The translations under genes were made by a program, and so were the position numbers. A stretch of 54,813 bases of DNA from Cryomorphaceae bacterium (GTDB lineage Bacteria; Bacteroidota; Bacteroidia; Flavobacteriales; Schleiferiaceae). The notes below the pieces were generated by a model, which was given only the letters and a program-made list of their open reading frames with translations, was not told where the DNA came from and ran no database searches. The stretch spans positions 1 through 54,813 of the forward strand of contig JAFMBM010000014.1 in NCBI GenBank assembly GCA_017858515.1. Reading direction: 5' to 3'. Within the stretch, counting starts at the first letter, position 1. The number at the start of each line of letters is the position of its first letter. Shown one piece after another: positions 52,120 to 54,813 of the stretch.

Positions 52120-53331
52120 CTAAATCACTTCAGCGACAACAAAAGTGCTTCCGCCAACGTATATCATCTCATTATCAGCGCAATAAAATTTTGCATCGGC
52201 TAACGCAAATTCAACGCTATCGTATTTTTCGCCTATTAGTCCCCATTTTTTTGCTTCCACTTGAAGCTCATCCGCTGATTTCCCTCTTGGAACATTGGGT
52301 TTACAGAAATAGTACGTCGCATTTTTGGGCAACACTTGAAGAATTCCATCTATATCCTTGTCGTTTACCATTCCCCATACCATATGCCATTTTGAAGCAT
52401 TCAGTGTTTCCATCTGCTTTAAAACCAGTTGAATTCCCGCTAGATTATGGGCCGTATCGCAATACACCACAGGATGGCTAGACAGTTGTTCCCATCGTCC
52501 TCTTAGTCCAGTGGAAGGGACTACCTTTTGTAAGGCCGATTTGAGTTTAACTTCATCCACCTTAAAAAAACGCTGATGGTGAAGGCAACTCAATACCGTT
52601 TGTAGATTCTTCTTTTGATAAGTACCCGCGAGATCGAGAGAATAGGAGGGATGTTCTTCGTCTTGGGCAAAATAAATCGGACTTGAATTTAATTTTGCCT
52701 TTTCAATAAACACGGCTTCCGTATGAGCATGTTTTTCGCCGATAACCACTGGAATTCCCGGCTTAATAATTCCGGCCTTTTCGCCTGCAATAAGCTCTAA
52801 AGTGTCTCCTAGAAAAGCCTGGTGATCGAAGGAAATATTGGTGATCACAGAGATCTCAGGTAAAACCACATTAGTACTGTCTAACCTTCCACCCATTCCG
52901 ACCTCTAAAACGGCAATATCAATTTGCTGCTCAGAGAAATAAGAAAAGGCCATACCAACGGTCATTTCAAAAAAAGAAAGCTGTTTTTCTTCTAAGTATT
53001 CTTTGTGATTCTCAACGAATTCAACCACAAATTCTTCACTTGCGATCTGTCCATTGATGCGCATTCTCTCGCGAAAATCTTTTAGATGAGGAGAGGTAAA
53101 AAGCCCCGTTTTGAATCCGTGTTCTTGAAGAACTGCGCTAAGCATATGCGAAGTGCTGCCTTTGCCGTTGGTTCCAGCAACGTGAAAACTCTTAAAGTTT
53201 CTTTCCGGGTTTCCTAGGTACGCACAAAATTCGATGGTATTCTTGAGGTCTGCTTTGTAGGCTGCACCGCCAATGCGCTGAAACATGGGCAGTTTTTCAA
53301 AGAGCCATTCTAGCGTTTGGCTGTAGTTCAA
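52120..53331 (-). CDS. folC: Bifunctional folylpolyglutamate/dihydrofolate synthase
   Basis: 403 residues from TTG 53331, whose TTGA overlaps the stop of the TonB-like gene. A longer frame from 53439 would lie wholly inside that gene. The P-loop is GTNGKGST (53-60), followed by LFTSPHLKDFRERMRING, VGMGGRLDSTN and FDHQAFLGDTLELIAGEKAGI. All are Mur-ligase-like FolC motifs. It joins glutamate to dihydropteroate to make dihydrofolate and extends polyglutamate tails, in the cytosol. It is the last gene of the ExbB-ExbD-TonB-folC operon. Confidence 0.95.
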   Translation of the reverse strand: MNYSQTLEWLFEKLPMFQRIGGAAYKADLKNTIEFCAYLGNPERNFKSFHVAGTNGKGSTSHMLSAVLQEHGFKTGLFTSPHLKDFRERMRINGQIASEEFVVEFVENHKEYLEEKQLSFFEMTVGMAFSYFSEQQIDIAVLEVGMGGRLDSTNVVLPEISVITNISFDHQAFLGDTLELIAGEKAGIIKPGIPVVIGEKHAHTEAVFIEKAKLNSSPIYFAQDEEHPSYSLDLAGTYQKKNLQTVLSCLHHQRFFKVDEVKLKSALQKVVPSTGLRGRWEQLSSHPVVYCDTAHNLAGIQLVLKQMETLNASKWHMVWGMVNDKDIDGILQVLPKNATYYFCKPNVPRGKSADELQVEAKKWGLIGEKYDSVEFALADAKFYCADNEMIYVGGSTFVVAEVI

Positions 53332-54116
53332 ATCTTCTTGAAATTGTAAACGATATACCCAATTTGTTCTTCTTCTGCACCCGAATCTGCCTGCCAAGTG
53401 GTTTTCATGGCAGCGGCTTTGGCTTTGTCTAGCAGGCAACTGGCCAGGCTATTTGAGGTGGGCCCACCGGGTATATTTCTTCCTGCCTCTGCGAAAACCA
53501 CTTTTCCACTTCTATTTACGCGAATGAGCACTACAATTCTACCCTCTTCATCGCAGTTGTATTGTGGTTTGGGCTTTTCAATAGCAACACGGTTTCCCAA
53601 TCGGTAGTTGCCATCGCCACCGTTTCCCCCTCCTTGTCCATGTGCTGCATTTACATCACCATTTGGATCGCCTTGGTCTCCCGTTCCGTTGCTCTGATCC
53701 CCTTCTCCACTTCCACCTCCTGCATTTTGCTGCATGAGTTGATTTAGGCGAGAGTCTACTTGGCGCTCTTCCTTGGGTTTGTCGGTTGGATTTGGATTGG
53801 CGTTTTGGGAGGTATTTTGTGGAAGGCTAACCGTTTCAACAGTAGATTGAGTGGCAATCTCTTCTTGACTCGGCTCTGAATTGCTGCTTTCTGTTTGAAC
53901 GGAGGCCTCTTGAACTACTTCATCTTGGGGTCCTTCTACGTATTCACTACCTGATGAAGCTAAGTCATAGCCAAAATTGATTGGGATTCCTTCTTCGGGC
54001 TTGGGGTCTAGATAGGTGAGTCCGAAAAGAAAGAAAAGAGCGAGCAAGGTTGCGTGCGCTGCTACAGTTGTTATAGCAGCCGTTCTTCTGTCTTTTTTTT
54101 CTTTTTCCGTATTCAT
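53328..54116 (-). CDS. TonB-like energy transducer
   Basis: 262 residues: short cytoplasmic N terminus, one membrane helix (~13-36), a Pro/Glu/Gln/Asn and Gly-rich periplasmic spacer (~37-175) containing GGGSGEGDQSNGTGDQGD, and a small C-terminal domain (RLGNRVAIEKPKPQY..CDEEGRIVVLIRVNRSGKV..) that is TonB/TolA-C-like. Follows ExbD with a 1-nt overlap and precedes folC. It should span the periplasm and drive TonB-dependent outer-membrane transporters using ExbB/ExbD. The C terminus is shorter than in E. coli TonB, as is common in Bacteroidota. Confidence 0.85.
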   Translation of the reverse strand: MNTEKEKKDRRTAAITTVAAHATLLALFFLFGLTYLDPKPEEGIPINFGYDLASSGSEYVEGPQDEVVQEASVQTESSNSEPSQEEIATQSTVETVSLPQNTSQNANPNPTDKPKEERQVDSRLNQLMQQNAGGGSGEGDQSNGTGDQGDPNGDVNAAHGQGGGNGGDGNYRLGNRVAIEKPKPQYNCDEEGRIVVLIRVNRSGKVVFAEAGRNIPGGPTSNSLASCLLDKAKAAAMKTTWQADSGAEEEQIGYIVYNFKKI

Positions 54117-54508
54117 TATCTCGGGTCGGTAGCGAGCACCATTTTTAATCGATTTCTGTAGGCGATATCCATTACTTTAACCGTTACCCCTGTGGGTACA
54201 GATTCGTCGGAACGCAAAACAACCACGGCATCTTCTATTCCACCTACGGCCCTTAAGAGGCTACGTTCTAACTCCGCCTCTGAAACCACTTGGTCTTGAA
54301 CCTTAAATTCGAGATTGGGTGAGATGCTTACGGTAACATCTTGCCTCTTTACGGTTTGAGCCTTGCTTTTAGGCAGCACAAGATCAAGTGCACTGGTGGT
54401 TACAAGGGTGGAAGTAAGCATGAAAAAAATGAGCAGTAGAAAGACAATATCTGTCATACTCGCCATGCTGAATTCGGCCTTTACCTTGTTTCTTCCTCTG
54501 AGTTCCAT
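54116..54508 (-). CDS. ExbD/TolR-family biopolymer transport protein
   Basis: 130 residues with a single N-terminal helix MTDIVFLLLIFFMLTSTLV; the Asp in TDIVF is the conserved proton-carrying residue. The periplasmic domain follows (DLVLPKSKAQTVKR.., VVLRSDESVPTGVTVKVMDIAYRN). With ExbB it forms the inner-membrane proton motor that powers TonB. It overlaps the neighbouring genes by one base on each side, so it is part of the operon ExbB, ExbD, TonB, folC. Confidence 0.92.
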   Translation of the reverse strand: MELRGRNKVKAEFSMASMTDIVFLLLIFFMLTSTLVTTSALDLVLPKSKAQTVKRQDVTVSISPNLEFKVQDQVVSEAELERSLLRAVGGIEDAVVVLRSDESVPTGVTVKVMDIAYRNRLKMVLATDPR

Positions 54509-54813
54509 TAGTTCGGATCGTTCAAGAGATCCATAAACTCTGTGGCATTGGCTTCCATAGTATAGACCACCTTATCTACCTTAGAAACGAGATAATTGTA
54601 TCCAACATAGGCCATAATTCCAACTACGAGACCGGCAACCGTTGTGCTCATAGCTGTGTAGATGCCTTCCGCCAACATTTCCACATCAATTTGTCCGCCT
54701 GCAGCGGCCATTTCATGAAAGGCTAGAATCATTCCTATTACAGTACCTAAGAAACCAATCATAGGTGCGGCACCCGAAATAGTGGCCAGTGACGCCAAGT
54801 TTTGCTCCATTCG
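54508..54813 (-). CDS. MotA/TolQ/ExbB proton-channel protein, partial
   Basis: At least 101 residues; the N terminus runs past the window edge, so the Met at 54810 is internal. The visible part holds the two C-terminal helices of ExbB/TolQ: APMIGFLGTVIGMILAFHEM, AMSTTVAGLVVGIMAYVGYN, with Thr residues that line the proton path. It overlaps ExbD by one base. Probably the first or second gene of the operon. Confidence 0.9.
   Translation of the reverse strand, partial: RMEQNLASLATISGAAPMIGFLGTVIGMILAFHEMAAAGGQIDVEMLAEGIYTAMSTTVAGLVVGIMAYVGYNYLVSKVDKVVYTMEANATEFMDLLNDPN

Noticed and set aside
53332..53439. Extended N terminus for folC from an upstream ATG
   Set aside because: These codons lie wholly within the TonB-like gene in another frame and give an Arg/Cys-rich sequence unlike FolC; the TTG at 53331 starts the conserved region.

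Overview
The window looks like a chromosomal segment of a Bacteroidota bacterium, most likely Flavobacteriales. The supporting signs are type IX secretion (T9SS) C-terminal sorting domains on two large secreted proteins, TAnnTTTG-type -7 promoter boxes, TTG/GTG starts in overlapping genes, and lineage families such as DUF5606, DUF6952 and DUF3570/DUF4266. No phage, plasmid, integrase or transposase gene is visible.

Layout. (a) 1-10.5 kb is a gene-poor accessory region. It holds a deletion relic of a nucleotide-cyclase gene beside an intact TPR-sensor adenylate-cyclase-like gene, two diverged copies of a ~0.3-0.5 kb non-coding module, an AbiL/RloAB-type defence pair whose second gene is frameshifted, the 5' part of a group II intron, a DUF6155 gene, a fatty-acid desaturase, a choloylglycine-hydrolase-family amidase, and several REP-like hairpin elements. 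(b) 10.5-16.4 kb carries membrane and secreted hypotheticals and a minus-strand operon (GT39 glycosyltransferase, TlpA-like lipoprotein, CxxC-cluster protein, secreted protein). (c) 16.4-29.4 kb is core housekeeping: def, a TPR-like lipoprotein, DUF5606, mazG, SixA-like phosphatase, ppk1, ppx, thioredoxin and DUF6952 on the plus strand; DUF481, tpx, priA, pfkA and a THUMP methyltransferase on the minus strand. (d) 29.5-34.3 kb has a plus-strand operon of a sodium/solute symporter, TauE/SafE permease, methyltransferase and ZIP transporter, then a 2-Cys peroxiredoxin. (e) 34.3-38.5 kb is minus strand: a thioredoxin, ApbE, DUF4266, DUF3570 operon and a DUF808 protein. (f) 38.8-47.5 kb carries tex, a CotH/lamin-tail T9SS protein and a 1368-residue GH81 laminarinase with several accessory modules. 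(g) 47.5-49.7 kb holds a 43-bp tandem-repeat array bracketed by an inverted repeat, and an unrecognised gene preceded by twin operator-like dyads. (h) 49.7-54.8 kb has two exported hypotheticals, tRNA-Val, and the folC, TonB, ExbD, ExbB operon cut by the window edge.

How the genes work together. ppk1 and ppx make and degrade polyphosphate beside mazG, which cleans the NTP pool. TonB/ExbD/ExbB would energise outer-membrane uptake, for example of glucan oligomers released by the GH81 enzyme. The thioredoxin/ApbE/DUF4266/DUF3570 set looks like an envelope redox module.

The features most worth follow-up are the 43-bp array with its flanking inverted repeat, the repeated cassette-like module with attC-like palindromes and an intron relic next to a damaged defence system, the cyclase with Leu at the usual catalytic Arg, and the CxC-tailed DUF4266 lipoprotein. 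All functions are inferred from sequence motifs read by eye; no database search was run.
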